NCBI GenBank assembly: GCA_037903475.1
Contig: JBAJFG010000587.1
Location: forward strand, 186,001 to 250,000
Direction: 5' to 3'
Length of the DNA stretch: 64,000 nt
Origin: Ancylostoma caninum
Lineage: Eukaryota > Nematoda > Chromadorea > Rhabditida > Ancylostomatidae
Made by a program: the position numbers and the translations under genes. The notes below the pieces were generated by a model that saw nothing but the letters and a program-made list of their open reading frames with translations, ran no database searches and had not been told where the DNA came from. Shown here piece after piece: positions 22,795 to 36,085 of this stretch; the first letter of the stretch is position 1, and each line of letters opens with the position of its first letter.

Positions 22795-23350
22795 GCGATG
22801 AAGAAAGGGCCAGCCAGGACCCAAAGGTGCGAAGGACGCCATGACACGGGTTCAGAGATGGAGAAAGGGCCCACGGTGGCTCTGTGGTGTGGGGGACGCC
22901 GAGATACGGGCGATGAAGAAGGGGCCCGCCATGACCTAGTTGTGTGGAGGAGGTCAGGATACGTGTCCACCGGAGAAAGGGTCTGCCACATCCCTACATG
23001 AGAAAACTGCGAGAACGCTAGTCTACCGATGAAGGAAGGACCCGTCGTACCATAATGGTGTGAAGAACGTCAGGATACGGGTTCACTTTAATCCGATAAT
23101 GTTGAGAATGCCAGGATGCGAACCCCTGGAGAACGGATCCGGCTTGCCCTAGCTGTGGTGAAGGCGCCAGAATGCGGGCGCTCAGATGGAGGAAGGGCTC
23201 GCCGTGGCCCAATAGTGTGGATAGCACCAGGATACGATTTCGCCTTGTCCAATAGTGTGGGAAACGGCAGGATACAGTTCCACCGATGAAGAACGCGTCT
23301 GCGTTGGCCCGGTAGTGAGGAAAACGCACGAATAAGCGATACGATGGAGA
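22795..23350 (+). repeat. Minisatellite, about 60-bp unit, second array
   Basis: Same unit and orientation as at 3800-4345 (GATGGAGAAAGGGCC, GTGGCCCAATAGTGTGG, CGCCAGGATACGGG). Frames such as 23018-23329 (-) are by-products. It is followed after about 60 bp by the same tail module. Confidence 0.85.
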
Positions 23351-23429
23351 ACGAACTTCTCATGCTCATACTCAACTCATAAGAAGGACTTCATGTTTAA
23401 GCCCATTGGAAGATTGGTTCTGCTTCTTT

Positions 23430-23521
23430 ATCGATTTTCTAGAGAATTGCCAAGTGTGAAGCGTTTGCACATGTCCCAAGTGGCTGCCCCACCCCACTTT
23501 TTAGCGTCCCGAAGGGGCGCT

Positions 23522-23522
<1 letters not shown>
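23430..23522 (+). repeat. Repeat tail module, second copy
   Basis: Matches 4620-4716: GTGTGAAGCGTTTGCACATG, GTGGCTGCCCCACCCCACTT and TAGCGTCCCGAAGGGGCGCTA. Here the hairpin is directly followed by TAATGATAATAATAA, which looks like a 3' tail microsatellite of a retroposed (SINE-like) unit. Confidence 0.75.
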
Positions 23523-23983
<461 letters not shown>

Positions 23984-24148
23984 TTTCAGACAGCATTCTT
24001 CCTTATATTTGGCCTATTTCTAACTACTACTCCATTGAAACTCTTTCTAAGTGCTTAATTGGTAGTTAGTTATGGAATTCAAAGTTCACACAAGATCTCG
24101 AGATCCTCTTATTATCCTTTCTGCCCAGAAATACTCCGACATCCTGTT

Positions 24149-25280
24149 ATAGAAGCTTTGTTGATTCTGACATTCAACGTACAAGCTTGCAGTCGGACCG
24201 GACAAACAGAAATAATAATGAGGAACGGGGTAACACGCAGTGTTTTTTCTGGTATCGCTGACGCTTTTTTGTTGGTAACTGGCAGCTCAATCATGATCAA
24301 TTTTACTGAACCACTGTACCCAACATTATTTTTACCGCGTCAGTACTCATTACCATGGTTCGTTTTGTTGAACTAAAACACAGAGATATTAAAGAGGAAG
24401 CCTGTTCAAGGACGAAGGGTTTCATCCACCCCACAATCCTTTATTGATGGTTTCAGACCTCAGAAAGAGATGGTCGGTCTTAAGCTTAGGAATTTCAACC
24501 AGTTTCAATTCTAGAACCGAAAGGGATCAACTCCATAGCAGCACAAGCTTCCACTCATGAGGAACTTGTGAGAAATTCCAAAATAGCAAATGAAACATAC
24601 TACCCGAAACGTTTCATGCCCGTTGTGATTGGGACACATATTGTATTGTTCCCCTACATGCACAGGTACAAAATGTTTTCACCAAATGCAGTGTTATTCG
24701 AACAAATATGCGAACATTCGAGTATTTGAAAGTTCGAATCATCGAAAATTCGATGGTTCGCAGCAATTCGGATATTCGAATATCCGAAAACTCGGAGTTT
24801 CTTAAAAATTCGAAAATTCGACTACCTGAATATTTGAAAAATAATTTCGAATGCTGGGCATATTGCATAATTGCCAGTTCGTTGATGTGTTAAAGTAATA
24901 ATTCGATACACATTCACTCCTAATCGTAAGGTGCTTTGTTGGCATCAGCATGAGCAAAACGTCACTATTTTCGAGGCGGGGAAGTTCCGTTCCATGCCCA
25001 TGAGAGCTGTTAATAAAAGGCTTTGTTGGCATAAGGTAAGAGCTATTTGGACCTTTTTCTCCACAGCTCATGAATACATCTTTTTACCTATAGGTTCCCC
25101 CCAAGCCTCACCTTATCAGCAAAACAATTTGTAGAATCGACCTTGCCTACACAATTTCCCTTTTCCATTTGGCATCCACATTATCCCACCACTGATTATT
25201 TATTTTTTCTCGATGCAGATGTATTGCAGAAGCACTTCATCAAGCACAACATGTTCTTCACCGGACCAGAATTAAAGAAG
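24149..25280 (+). pseudogene. Decayed TIMP/NTR-like gene, exons 1 and 2
   Basis: A 103-nt segment (24149-24251) reads as a signal peptide and Cys region (IEALLILTFNVQACSRTG ... GVTRSVFS), 34 codons plus one base, before a GTATCG donor. This is the same length and phase as the first exons of the family, but the start codon is ATA instead of ATG. A CAG acceptor lies 20 nt upstream. A matching second exon at 25219-25280 starts after GATGCAG in the right phase, encodes HFIKHNMFFTGPELKK and ends in phase 0 like exon 2 of the 20029 gene. FIKHNMFFTGPEL resembles the TIMP strand YTIKxxKMFKGPE. Exons 3 and 4 were not found. Confidence 0.5.
24688..24857. repeat. TTCGAA-rich short element
   Basis: Degenerate 8-10-bp units (ATTCGAAAA, TTCGAATAT) fill about 160 bp. 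The ends CAGTGTTATTCGAA and, in inverse, CAGCATTCGAA are similar, as in small hAT-like MITEs, but no 8-bp duplication is seen. It lies in intron 1 of the decayed gene. Confidence 0.45.
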
Positions 25281-26519
25281 GTCTGTAATTTCCAGTGTGG
25301 AAGCACAACTATTAGGATGGGGCATCATTAATGCGTTTTTTTTCATTTTTGGCGGCTTCTTTTTTGGAAAAATAGAGCATTTTAAGTGGTTTTTGATGAC
25401 GAAAATCCTCTTCTAACAGCTATTAGAGATAATATCACATTCGTCATCACCTGCTTCACCAATCCGGGAAGGGTTAATGAGGCACCGTCATTTCGTGATC
25501 CAAACGAAACTTTGGCCAAAGTACACTCAGCAACCCCATGTCGAAAAAATGTTTGATAAAATTATTAACCTATGAAAAGGCATGCTTAAAACATGTTTAA
25601 TTAATTAGTTGAAATATCCTCATAGATAAAAACTATCCTCGCTGATAAAACTACGTAAGAGCTCTAGGATCAAATTTCGACGATCTTAAACTTTTGGCTG
25701 CTGTAGAAAGGAAGGAGATTATAATGAAGCCATTCTTCAGAAAAAATACAGAAAATCGTTGCAAGCTTTCACTCGCAGTTCATCGGGGAACCAATAAGTC
25801 GATCGATCTCCATGCGGACGATGGTCGAATGACGAAGCTTTCGGCCAGGAATCTCGCTGTCGGGCTTTCGTGCTCTTCCTCGGCCACCCAAACCTCTTTG
25901 TGCTCAGGATTTGATGGTGGGCCTCTTATTTCTTTACCTGTGCAGCTTGTGTTTCATGAAAATGGATAATCTTTAGGACTGGGCATAGTTGCAGCGACGG
26001 CGATTCGGTCGCCACGCGATTCCACTTGCAAACACCACAGCAGCTGCCGTGATCATTCCGCGTGCATTAATTCTCAAAAGCAATCCGTTGACGCGCTGCC
26101 GATTTCGACCAAATCACAGGTGATATCATGTGAAACTTGCGGAGGGTCCAGCGGTTTGCTAACATCTCCATATATCCGTTCCAACTTCGATATTATATGC
26201 TTGAATTTTTTTCTTAGTAAAGCTCACAGCAATGAATAAAGCCACCTAAAATATTGCACATCTGACTGCAGCATCCCGGCAAAATCGCCCTCCAAGCTCG
26301 TTGCTTTCAATGCAATGCCTTGTCGGTGCTGCTGCATCACATGCACATGCCTCTCCGATACCACAAATGTCTGAGATGGGAGATCGTGGAGATGCATAAT
26401 CCCCCTTTTGTACAGCAAGACGGTTCTGCTTGTTTACCCTCGAAAATCAACTTTCACATCAGCGTTCACTACAATTCGTATTGAGATGCAAATTCTTTGT
26501 GTTCTACTTACCATTGTGA
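25281..26519. other. No gene recognised
   Basis: An acceptor-like TTCTAACAG at 25420 precedes a short open stretch with DNITFVITCFTNPG that could be a relic of the decayed gene, but its phase does not fit. A 91-codon frame at 25694-25969 (+) has no recognised domain or signal peptide. Confidence 0.4.
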
Positions 26520-26860
26520 TTTCCTAGCAAACGATTAACCGATAGATGATTTACTTCAGAGACGAAGATTTCCGGGAGTGCTTTCTTTGAGATAATCGGA
26601 TACGTTTGAAGTGGTTCAACACTGAAAAATCAACTTCACTATCCGTTTCCTCATAATATTTTCCAGCGTTTGCTCCACTCTCTGTCTGCTTCGTTAGCTC
26701 ACAATATATCTTCTTCAATATAGCTTGCAATATAGCTTACTAACGTTTTTACCCCACAACAATTCGAAGCTAGAACATTACTGTTTTTTGATTTTGAAAT
26801 TGCGCGAGAACTATTGGCAGGAAAATAAAATAACCGGGTAAAGAAGAAAAAGTCAGATTA
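26520..26860 (-). repeat. Inverse fragment of the 45/63-kb repeat family
   Basis: In inverse, GGATAGTGAAGTTGATTT, TCTCTGAAGTAAATCAT and CGGTTAATCG match 45170-45290 and 63735-63840. The GCGCGAGAACT..TGGCAGG block at 26800-26830 matches 63545-63575 in inverse. Divergence is clearly higher than between the 45- and 63-kb copies. Confidence 0.65.
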
Positions 26861-27835
26861 CCTTCATTTTCACAGAGCACATACACTGTAGTAGAGAAGC
26901 CAAACTGTTCCAATGATATCTGAATCCGCACTAAGCGGTTCTAGCGAAGCGCTAGCGACATACGTACTTCGGACGCATGAATATGTGTCAGGGCTGCTAC
27001 TGGTCAATTCCCCCTGCAACCACGCCCAACTCGCGACTGCAATAAACAATGGTAGGAAGAGCGGCTGATCCCTATATTAGCGAATTGGTCTCAGCGCAAG
27101 TGCAAAATTTTCTGCCTGCCATCATGGTTGCAACTACGTAGTACACAGCCGTCTGGTCAAGTGCCATCAAAAGCAGGAAGCCCACCTATTTTGAGTTCTT
27201 CGTCCCCTAAAACCCCGGAATACAGTGGAATATCCGACACGAAGATTTTCATGCTATCTTTGAGCCATCGGGGCACGCGGGAATTGGGTGGCATTAGCCA
27301 GTGTTGATCAGTATCGAAATGTGTCGTTTACATGGAAAACATTCATAGAGCTCATCATGCAGCTATGCATTTACCCTCTTACTTCCAATTAAGGCATATT
27401 GGCGAAATTCCAATCATATTAATTTAGAACAATAATGAATGCAGAATTTGTTTGTATTCACTCCAGCTCATTGAGCTAAGATATCAAATGTCTTCCGTCA
27501 TTATCGTGTCATTATCAGTTTCCACGATTCGACTCGACCATTTTTGAATCTTCCTTCACTGTGATGTTGCATCCTTCCTGTTTAGAAATCACTTCCCCTT
27601 CCATCAACTTCCAAATTTTTTTTTTCAATTTCTGTTGAACCACACAGGAGCCAAAAATCATGTCATTTTTGAACCAGAAGAGGCTGAAGATTTCTACAAT
27701 CATAACACCTTTTCAATATATGAGGTGTGAATGGATAATAAATCATATTGTAGATGCAAACACGTCCCACAGCTACCGTCTATTCCATAAGGCCTAAGAA
27801 AATGGTAGGCATTCCCCAAAATCCTCAACTACAAG

Positions 27836-28798
<963 letters not shown>

Positions 28799-29048
28799 AG
28801 GGTGAGCAACATCTCCCACCACCACCTAAAAGCCTTCCGACACGCTCTTGCTGAATCTAGATCATGCCTGTGACTCCCTATTTCTAGGTCTTCAACCTTA
28901 TAATGGAAGAATTTCCTGAGCGTCTGAGCGCGGTCAGAGTGTAGTGAATGTATGGGCAGGATGAGTGGACGACTGAATAAACGTGAGTCCAGGATGTACT
29001 CAAGTGGTTGGGTTGTTGCGAAATAGTATTTATTCCAGTTATCTCCTA

Positions 29049-30054
29049 CTCAGGAAGTCTAGAAAACGTGTTTTGCATGGGATGAAACCGTGTTTCTCAT
29101 CAGCTTGAAGGATGCAAATCCCACGATTAAGACATGCACACTCATGCAGAACCTATGCATATCCCACACAAAATCTGGTTTAAACAGTGTTTTGCATGGG
29201 ATATGCATAGGTTCTACATGAGTGGACGTGGGTTCTGCATAGGTTTTAGACTGTTATGATCAATTCGCATCCTGGGATGACCCCACTCCTCTGTTTATGG
29301 GGGGGGGGGGGTGCGGTGAATTGCCCCCACCTGCGTCGAGAACGAAAACTTTCCTCTAGCACGAGCAATGTCGGAGCGCACCTTGGGCCTTTATCGGTCT
29401 GTGCACCTAGCACTTCCCCCCGCTCACTTTTGGGACCAACTTTTGCTGAATGTCCGACTGAAGTGCACCGTACATTATATACTGGTGAATGTTCCTTATG
29501 TTAACATGCAATATTTTTATATTTCAGAGAAATCTGCAAATTTTTGGCATAATTATGAGAATCGTAATGAGTAAATTTTTCAGACAGACATAAACCACTC
29601 TTGAAAGAGAAGAAACAATGAAAATAATAAATGAAAAATTTAAATGACGGGTTTTTTCACATATCTATGCAAAACCCATGCATATCTATGCAAATCCCGG
29701 TTTAATCCCGTGCAAAACACGATTTTTTCTAATCAATCGTTTTCAGCAATGCGGAAATCCATGCAAAACCCATGCATACTCACGCAGAGCCCATGCGTAT
29801 CCGAATCCGATTCAAATCCCATGCAAAATCCACGAAAAACCCACGATTTTCTCAAACCTATGCAAAATCCTACTTACCAGTATCCATGCAACTAATGCAG
29901 GTCTTCTACATCTTGAGTTTTATAGTAGTATTATGTTTATTGGTGTTGGCTTTCTGCTACTAACGTTTTTTTTTCTCTTCTGTTTCAATTGATTTGTCAC
30001 TAACCCTGAAGCATCCCTTATCCTTCTGGTGGCACACCCTTGTGGTGTATTCAA

Positions 30055-30085
<31 letters not shown>

Positions 30086-30130
30086 AATCCATGCATACCG
30101 ATTCATGACACGGTTTTTAGATTTCCTGAG
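29049..30130. mobile_element. Non-autonomous DNA element with TA duplication
   Basis: The left end CTCAGGAAGTCTAGAAAACG and the inverted right end CTCAGGAAATCTAAAAACCG match, followed by GTGT..TGCATGGGAT. TA flanks both sides (29047-29048, 30131-30132). Many direct copies of ATGCAAAACCCATGCATA-like units lie near both ends. The interior also carries a non-LTR-like 3' end (GGTGGCACACCCTTGTGGTG, then an AAAT array at 30053-30087), probably a nested insertion. Confidence 0.78.
30053..30087 (+). repeat. AATA microsatellite, likely retroposon tail
   Basis: About nine AATA units follow GTGGTGTATTC. The context is that of a LINE or SINE 3' end. Confidence 0.8.
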
Positions 30131-30335
30131 TACGTGGATCGCTTTGAATTTTGGAAGGCGTGCCCAGCACCACTACGGTGTTTCATTTCGCTTGACAGTT
30201 TTACAGTGATGGCGGCGGGAGTGCAAGAGGGGATTTCTAAGACGAATGAATTCATTCAAAAAGCCTATCATGTTGGTCATCAGCATGAGAGGAAGTTTCA
30301 TTGATTTTTTTGCTAGACCCTTACGCAAAGAAATT

Positions 30336-30976
30336 GATAAAGACGATAGATCGATACCTTTTTGCAAAATAATTCGTGTTCAGCGCATTGGAGAACTTAG
30401 TGGACAAGCCCTCACCGGCTGCTGCGCAAAAATCGATGAAATTAATGGACCAATCGATAATCATGGCCAAATACACATGCAGGCAGACAAGCATTCATTG
30501 CTATACACTTACACAGATGTTCAGGGGGGGGGGGCTCCACGGAGGTGAAGAGATTTTGTGTTTTCCTTTCGATACAAGGCAAGACACCATTTCTGAATTC
30601 CGAAATTTATAAGAAGAATTTATTCGTATGCAATTAACATCCGATTCATCCTAAAGGGGAGGAATGTCGAAGATCAGTGCTCTTTTTAGAGTAAGAGTTG
30701 CAGTTCTTCCCTTGAAAGTTGCGAGTACTTTGGACAGCCTGAAAAAGATTAGGATAAATAAGTTGTTGACGTCACGAGACTCGCAGCTGCCCTTACCCAT
30801 GATATCCGGCTCTTTATCGCTGAGTTCAGGACATCTTCAATCTATCACGAGTTTTCTATGAATGTTGTTATTTGCGGAAGCTACACTGCCTTTTTTCCTG
30901 AAAAAAGTGGATGTTCTAAGTTATGAAAACGATAGCGCACCGAGATATGTAGTTGGCGAACACATTTGAACAGAAA
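30336..30976. other. No gene recognised
   Basis: Continuation of repeat-like sequence (ACACATGCAGACAAACAAGCATT-type block near 30470 matches 63411-63440), then unique AT-rich DNA. Frames at 30246-30548 and 30376-30612 end in a run of ten G and have no domain. Confidence 0.45.
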
Positions 30977-32650
30977 TTACGAACCTTCTAAAAGCTTAAA
31001 TATTGCACCCGGTAAGCATTGTAGTCGACGCTCTCGTTTCCTTTTTTTTTCGATGATGTTCTCCGTAACTTTCGCCACTGAAACAAGATATGTCATGAGT
31101 TCCTCCACTTGAACATCTCTTAAAGTCGTTCCTGGATGAGAGAGCAATAACTTCTTAAATTGTCGACAACCTTTATTGCTTACATTCATCATCATCATAG
31201 TTATTGTCAGATTGAGGCACTATTCAATTTTCATAGGCCGAAAATCTTCACATTATTCTTTAGTTGAAACGTTGCATAGTGGGAGGGATGGCGTAGTTCC
31301 TTCGTTTCATCAATGTTCATGCCGCCTCCGTTTTTTTCCGAAGTCAAAAAGAACTTCCTCTTAATTTCCTACCGCACACCTAGTGTAACCTCGTAGAATT
31401 GGATTATGGTACAAAAATTAATGCGATGTTCGTGTTCAACATCTCAAATCACCCTTCCACGCAAGTACCAGAAGATACTGTCACATACCTTATACTTCAA
31501 AAGACCCCTCTAGGCAAGCTTCTAGCCACAACTTTTTAAAGAATTCGGGTCCGCGAAAAATGGATAGTGTCTCAGATTCATTAGTCGGTAGCAGCTAACA
31601 CTGTCGTTTATAGCCTAATTCCATTACAAAAACTGCAGTAGGTGAAGGATGGTTATTTTTATGGATAATCGAGAGAAGTTCCCACCCGTATTGGGCAATT
31701 TATACCTTAGGCCCATGACATACTTCAGAGCGACACCGTCGCTGTGAAGAAAATGAGTGGAAATAATGAAAACAAAACGTTAGAACTTCTCATACCTGAT
31801 CACACAGCTTGTGCTGGCATAGGAGCAACTGTGCAAAAACATCTGATGGTGAACGGCCGCGGCGATAGCAGCAGTTTGCCATAGTTTGCCATGCATGAGT
31901 TAGTCACCCGTCGCATCCATTCGCAAAGGGATTTTCTATAAAAGTCGGTCAATGTGGCACGCAAGTACTACAGCCGATTTCTTTTAAGAGTGCGGATGCC
32001 TTGCAGCGGCGCTACTGGCATGAACCGCGGTTGGTCGCACAGCTGACGTACCATGACGTCTTCAGCGAGTTTTTTTTTCTACAGTGACGTCTTCCGCGAG
32101 TTTTTTTCTGAATCTCGGAATCTCCGAATTTCTTCCTCCTTCCTCCTTAGTTTCTAGTACAACCGTAAAGGGGTAGTTTCTAGTACAACCGTAACCGTAT
32201 ACGATAAAACCGTCACCAAAGACGCCAGATCGATCGGGGATCAGCTCTGGTTTCGCTTGTTATGCTTTCGTGGATCCTAGATCTGGTTTCTTATGGAATA
32301 TTCCGCAGGCGGCCCTTATTGGGCTAGTTCAGGGCAAATAAATAATGAACACACATATATATATATATATATATATATCCGTAATTTAACTGATTGCTCA
32401 GTTTTCGTTTCTTGCATAAACTTTATGCGAAAACTAAACATAGAACTGGGTCTCCTCCTACATCCATGAACTCTGCATCAGATCGGATCCATATCTTCCT
32501 CTTTCTCATACGAAATGGCTTACTGAATGCTGATTTTCTGACATCCTCTCCCGTTATAATGCATTCTTTCGGACAATGTAGCTCGGCGGTCACCGTGGTA
32601 CAAGTGGTACAAAAAGCCAATAGAACGATCAAATGATAGAACGATATCAT
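30977..32650 (-). CDS. TIMP/NTR-like secreted protein, partial gene model
   Basis: The first exon 32650-32524 encodes 42 residues: a signal peptide (MISFYHLIVLLAFCTTCTTV...), then LHCPKECIITGEDVRKSAF, ending in phase 1 at GTAAGC; CTTCAG lies 38 nt upstream of the ATG. A likely last exon 31170-30977 begins in the same phase and with the same GT-TGT (Gly-Cys) as the last exon of the 20029 gene, and reads CRQFKKLL..PGTTLRDVQVEELMTYL, matching the TIMP C...F..L....ELM helix. The two middle exons were not identified with confidence; a short candidate with CSYASTSCVIR lies near 31825-31795. The acceptor of the last exon (AATAAAG) is poor. It may be a gene in decay. Confidence 0.5.
32140..32378 (+). 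repeat. Short tandem repeats and AT microsatellite
   Basis: TAGTTTCTAGTACAACCGTA is present twice in tandem (32150-32200), preceded by duplicated GCGAGTTTTTTT blocks. An AT array is at 32355-32378. All lie in the intron of the minus-strand TIMP-like gene. Confidence 0.7.
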
Positions 32651-32694
32651 CTCGTCATCTCCTCAGAGTTTTCCGAGTGGACCAAAAGCTGAAG

Positions 32695-33904
32695 TTCCTT
32701 GGTTAGAACGGGATTATGGAATAAAAAACCACACATTCATTAGTAGTTGCTGCAGTAATGCGTGGAGAACGTCTCCATGAAAGTAGGATGTTTTTGCGAG
32801 TGTAATGGAATGATCAAGTGGTTGTTATAGAAGAAATGTATCTCAAACGGGTGGAGCTCCATTCGGCTTTGACCTACTTCCGCAGCAATTTTGCAGGAAT
32901 GTTACAGAGTCTGATGGTGAAGTCATATGTAAGTGCAGTGTAGTACTTTGTTTCCGTGTTTGAGCCTTTAGCAGATTTTGAATCTCCTCGACATACTGCA
33001 TCCATCCTGTCGGGCGCATCCTCCATGGCAGCTTGTGTGACAAGTTCTAAGCCTCTATTATGCAGAAGTTAGCAAACCGATTCAACCTTCACTTCCTGAT
33101 CTTATTAGGTTGAGGAGAAAGTAATGGAAGGAATTTTTCAAAACTTTTGTGTTCCTTATTATTGATGATTTGGACAGGCATAGCCTGCTGACGTAGTAGG
33201 AGATTCCTCAAGGTATTATACAGTGGCTATTGGAGGACCAGGGACTGCTTGTTGCTGCAGTTATGCCTTCAAATGTGAAAGGACGATTCTGACCCAACCT
33301 CGATTGTGAGTTGCTCTGCAACACCTTGGCACACTGGGGTCAGTAACAACAACAGTGCAATCAAAGAGGGAGTGGCTAAATGTTTCACAGTATACGACCG
33401 CTCCACTTAGTTCGAATCTCGAGATATGGGCCTTTAAGGTAAGACAGACACGGCTACCATATGGGTAGGCCAGGTCTGGAAAAGGAAGGGAACCTCTGGA
33501 GAAAAACGACAAAAACGAAAAACCCTGCTTTACGCCACTCATTTTACATGCCAATTTTCCCACATTTTTCCTGTCCCAGACTAATGGGACTGTCCTACAC
33601 TCTGGTAACTTACTATTTCTACTTTTCTGCCTCGTTACTCTCTGATCACTATCGTCTCGTCTCACCCCTAAGTTCCTTCTTGGACGAAAAAGAGCCCGTC
33701 GATTTTGACTATTTTTGAGCAGGAGTCCCTTTGTATGACCAACCGCAGCCTGCGCAAAACTGAGAATAAGGAATCGGCGTTCGACCCGTGCGCTGAGGTA
33801 ATGTTATAGATTTGAAAGGTGTATACCCAATCCAATGGGAAAAACCCTCTCAAAAGTTAGAGATAAAAATTTGACTTGGATGCCGTTTCTTTCACTACTT
33901 TCAA
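32695..33904. other. No assignable gene
   Basis: Minus-strand codons at 32990-32930 read WMQYVEEIQNLLKA, similar to WIQSVEEMQNLPRA at 50525-50480; differences include silent ones, hinting at a shared coding fragment, but neither has a gene structure. A 134-codon frame at 33261-33665 (-) has no recognised domain. Otherwise nothing is seen. Confidence 0.35.
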
Positions 33905-34560
33905 CCTAATACCAGCGGTTGTAGGCTGATCATAGCATCTTCTTCGAATGTCGTCATTCCGAACTCTGTCTTGCAGAGTGATACCGAGAATTCGTTGAAG
34001 ACATCGCACTTAAAACGTTTCCAGTCCTTGTGGATCCGAATAAAGAATTGTCTACGATTTCACTCCATATAGCAGTATCGGTAGAATGGGTGCCCTGAGT
34101 ATTCCCATTTTCGTGGAGTCATCTGTTATTGGCAATAAAAACCAGGCGAGAGATTCAAATGTAGCAGACGCGGCTCCGATATGACACAGAACCTCCACAG
34201 ATGACGCAGCATTCCTTCCCGTACTAGTGGTCCGAGGTATTTGATGTTCTGCACTGCACTCCAAATTACTTTAGTCGCACTAACACTGGAGTTCCATCCA
34301 CGTGAGGACCTCTGCTTTTTCTGCGTTTGTGACTAGACCGTATAGTGGTGCTGTCATAGTGATGTCATCGAGAATGCTCGCGGCTTCTGCTCGCAAATAC
34401 TGTTACCTGTCTCCTTAAATCAGATGTGTAATAAACTCTTGCTGTCCGAATTCATCGCCGGCTCTCTTTTCGAAGACCGTTCTCATGATAGCATCGATGT
34501 CGAGAAGCAATGGTGATATGACGCATCCTTGTCCGACTCAGGTGGTCACATAGAAACATT
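33905..34560 (-). pseudogene. LINE reverse transcriptase remnant, C-terminal part
   Basis: On the minus strand the sequence gives GQGCVISPLLLDIDAIMRTV (RT block after the active site), then SVEVLCHIGAASATFESL, TKMGILRAPILPILLYGVKS and, after stops, VRCLQRILGITLQDRVRNDD. These match the RT/thumb and C-terminal region of nematode non-LTR elements (GVRQGC..SP.LF, RI..A..AF..L, LLYG.E.W, CLR.ILGI...D...N..I). Stops and frameshifts make it dead. It differs from the RTE copies, so a second LINE family is present. The YADD segment lies in a gap or is decayed. Confidence 0.75.
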
Positions 34561-35523
34561 CCGACATGACTCCTCTGCCTCCAGCCTTGCATTTGGAGTT
34601 GTCATAGTCGTTTTTCAGGAGCCTTATTATTTTTTTTCTGGAATTCCGTTGGCATCCAATGTGTTCCGCAGAGTAGATGAGTCGTGGGAACCCGTTTTCT
34701 CCTTAGTTTCTTGGGTGTGGGTCATGATGAGGCAAAAGTGATTGGGCAGTGTATCTGCGAATTGTTCAGCCAAACCCTTGCCCCGGCCCTCAAGATCAAT
34801 TCATCCGCGCTTACTAGCAATACTAGCCGATGCAAATTTGAATATGGGTGGAGACAAATTGACACCGAAGGGCGGGAAGACATCGTCCCTTCTTTCCTCA
34901 TCATGACCCACAGCCTAGTTTCTTTTAAAATTCCAGTTTTTTGTCCAGGTAATTCCTCTAGACGCTAGTGATGTCAATGTAAATGGAAGTAGCGTATACT
35001 TCGAGCAAATCCTTTATGTCTTTTTTCAACGAGGTTTTCTGAACTTTTATCCCAAGCATTCGAATTTCGTTCTGATAATGGCGTTATTGTTCGCATTGGA
35101 TTCGCTGTTTTCGATGTATACGTATTTCTCTTTTGCTTCTATAAGTATACTTGTGTTGCTTTACGCGAGGCTTGCAGTTAGTTATTGACGTCAGCACTGT
35201 AACCAAAGCACCTGCGAATTTTTGGTCAAGTTAGAGCAATGTCATCCCGCAAAGGCTTCCTAAGTCCGATAAAACCACACTAAATCACACATGATCATCA
35301 TCTTATTCCACTACCTCCATCCAATTTCCATAACTGCGCAATTCTTTCTTGCCACTTATGTTAAATTATCATTTGATCTTGCAGTGACACATTATTTCTT
35401 AGTTAATCTTGTTGTTGTTAGCTCAACTATGCTTCCAACACCACTGTGTTGTTACTTCAATTGCGTGAGGGATTGTTGCGGCCCATCATAAGGAAGGCCG
35501 CAACGCTCTCCCAGTTTCACTGC
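34561..35523. other. No gene recognised
   Basis: May contain more decayed LINE sequence upstream of the remnant (minus orientation), but no block could be recognised. Frames at 34684-34968 and 34722-34904 are unsupported. Confidence 0.4.
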
Positions 35524-35693
35524 TCAGAAATGGGCGGGGCAACTATGTTCAGTGTTGTCACCGTTCGCATTGAGGCGCGGGCGGAAAATGGTGAATGATA
35601 TTAATAAACCGATTGTTACTGTATTTATTGACATTTGTTTACGAATATCGAGTTCCATGAGATCAGCTTTGAAATCATCGCACTGCTCCATTC
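35524..35693 (-). CDS. Candidate last exon of a TIMP/NTR-like gene
   Basis: After an ATTGTAG acceptor the minus strand is open for 55 codons in the phase used by the family's last exon: (G)MEQCDDFKADLMELDIRKQ and onwards to a TGA. The pattern C..F...LM.L...K is the same as in the 20029 gene (CRIVREFDKL..) and at 31170. The first exon at 41539 (-) is the nearest upstream candidate partner; if so, the intron region holds the whole RTE insertion. The codons just upstream contain CFVNGTVFSIYS, reminiscent of the preceding exon (PLVNGTYYVIG), in a different frame. Suggestive but not proven. Confidence 0.32.
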
Positions 35694-36085
35694 CTACAAT
35701 GTCATTCTCAGGATATTGCTTGGTTCCAGGAGTAGATAGAAAACACTGTGCCGTTGACAAAGCAGGGTTTTAACGTGCACTACCAACTTTTACACATAGA
35801 ATGAAACTTTTCCAAATTGCCGCATTGCCACCTCCCGGACTCTCACTCGTGCTCACAACTAACTGACGCTTACCATTACATAACAGCTGACTTTCCTTTA
35901 GTCACTGTAATTGTACAGCACAGCACGAGGTAACGGCCAACGACGTCCAGAAGTTTGCTTTACATTATCACTCAATAAATGAATAAACTATAGCTCCATA
36001 TGAAAGAGGATGACAGTGGTTTCGTAGAGTCAAAAATTCTAGGACGCAAAAAGACTTCGTCAATTCAAGCCTAGAAAGAAAATGA

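Noticed and set aside
33260..33430. tRNA-derived SINE (TTAGTTCGAATCTCG as B box)
   Set aside because: No convincing A box or cloverleaf; a single box is not enough.
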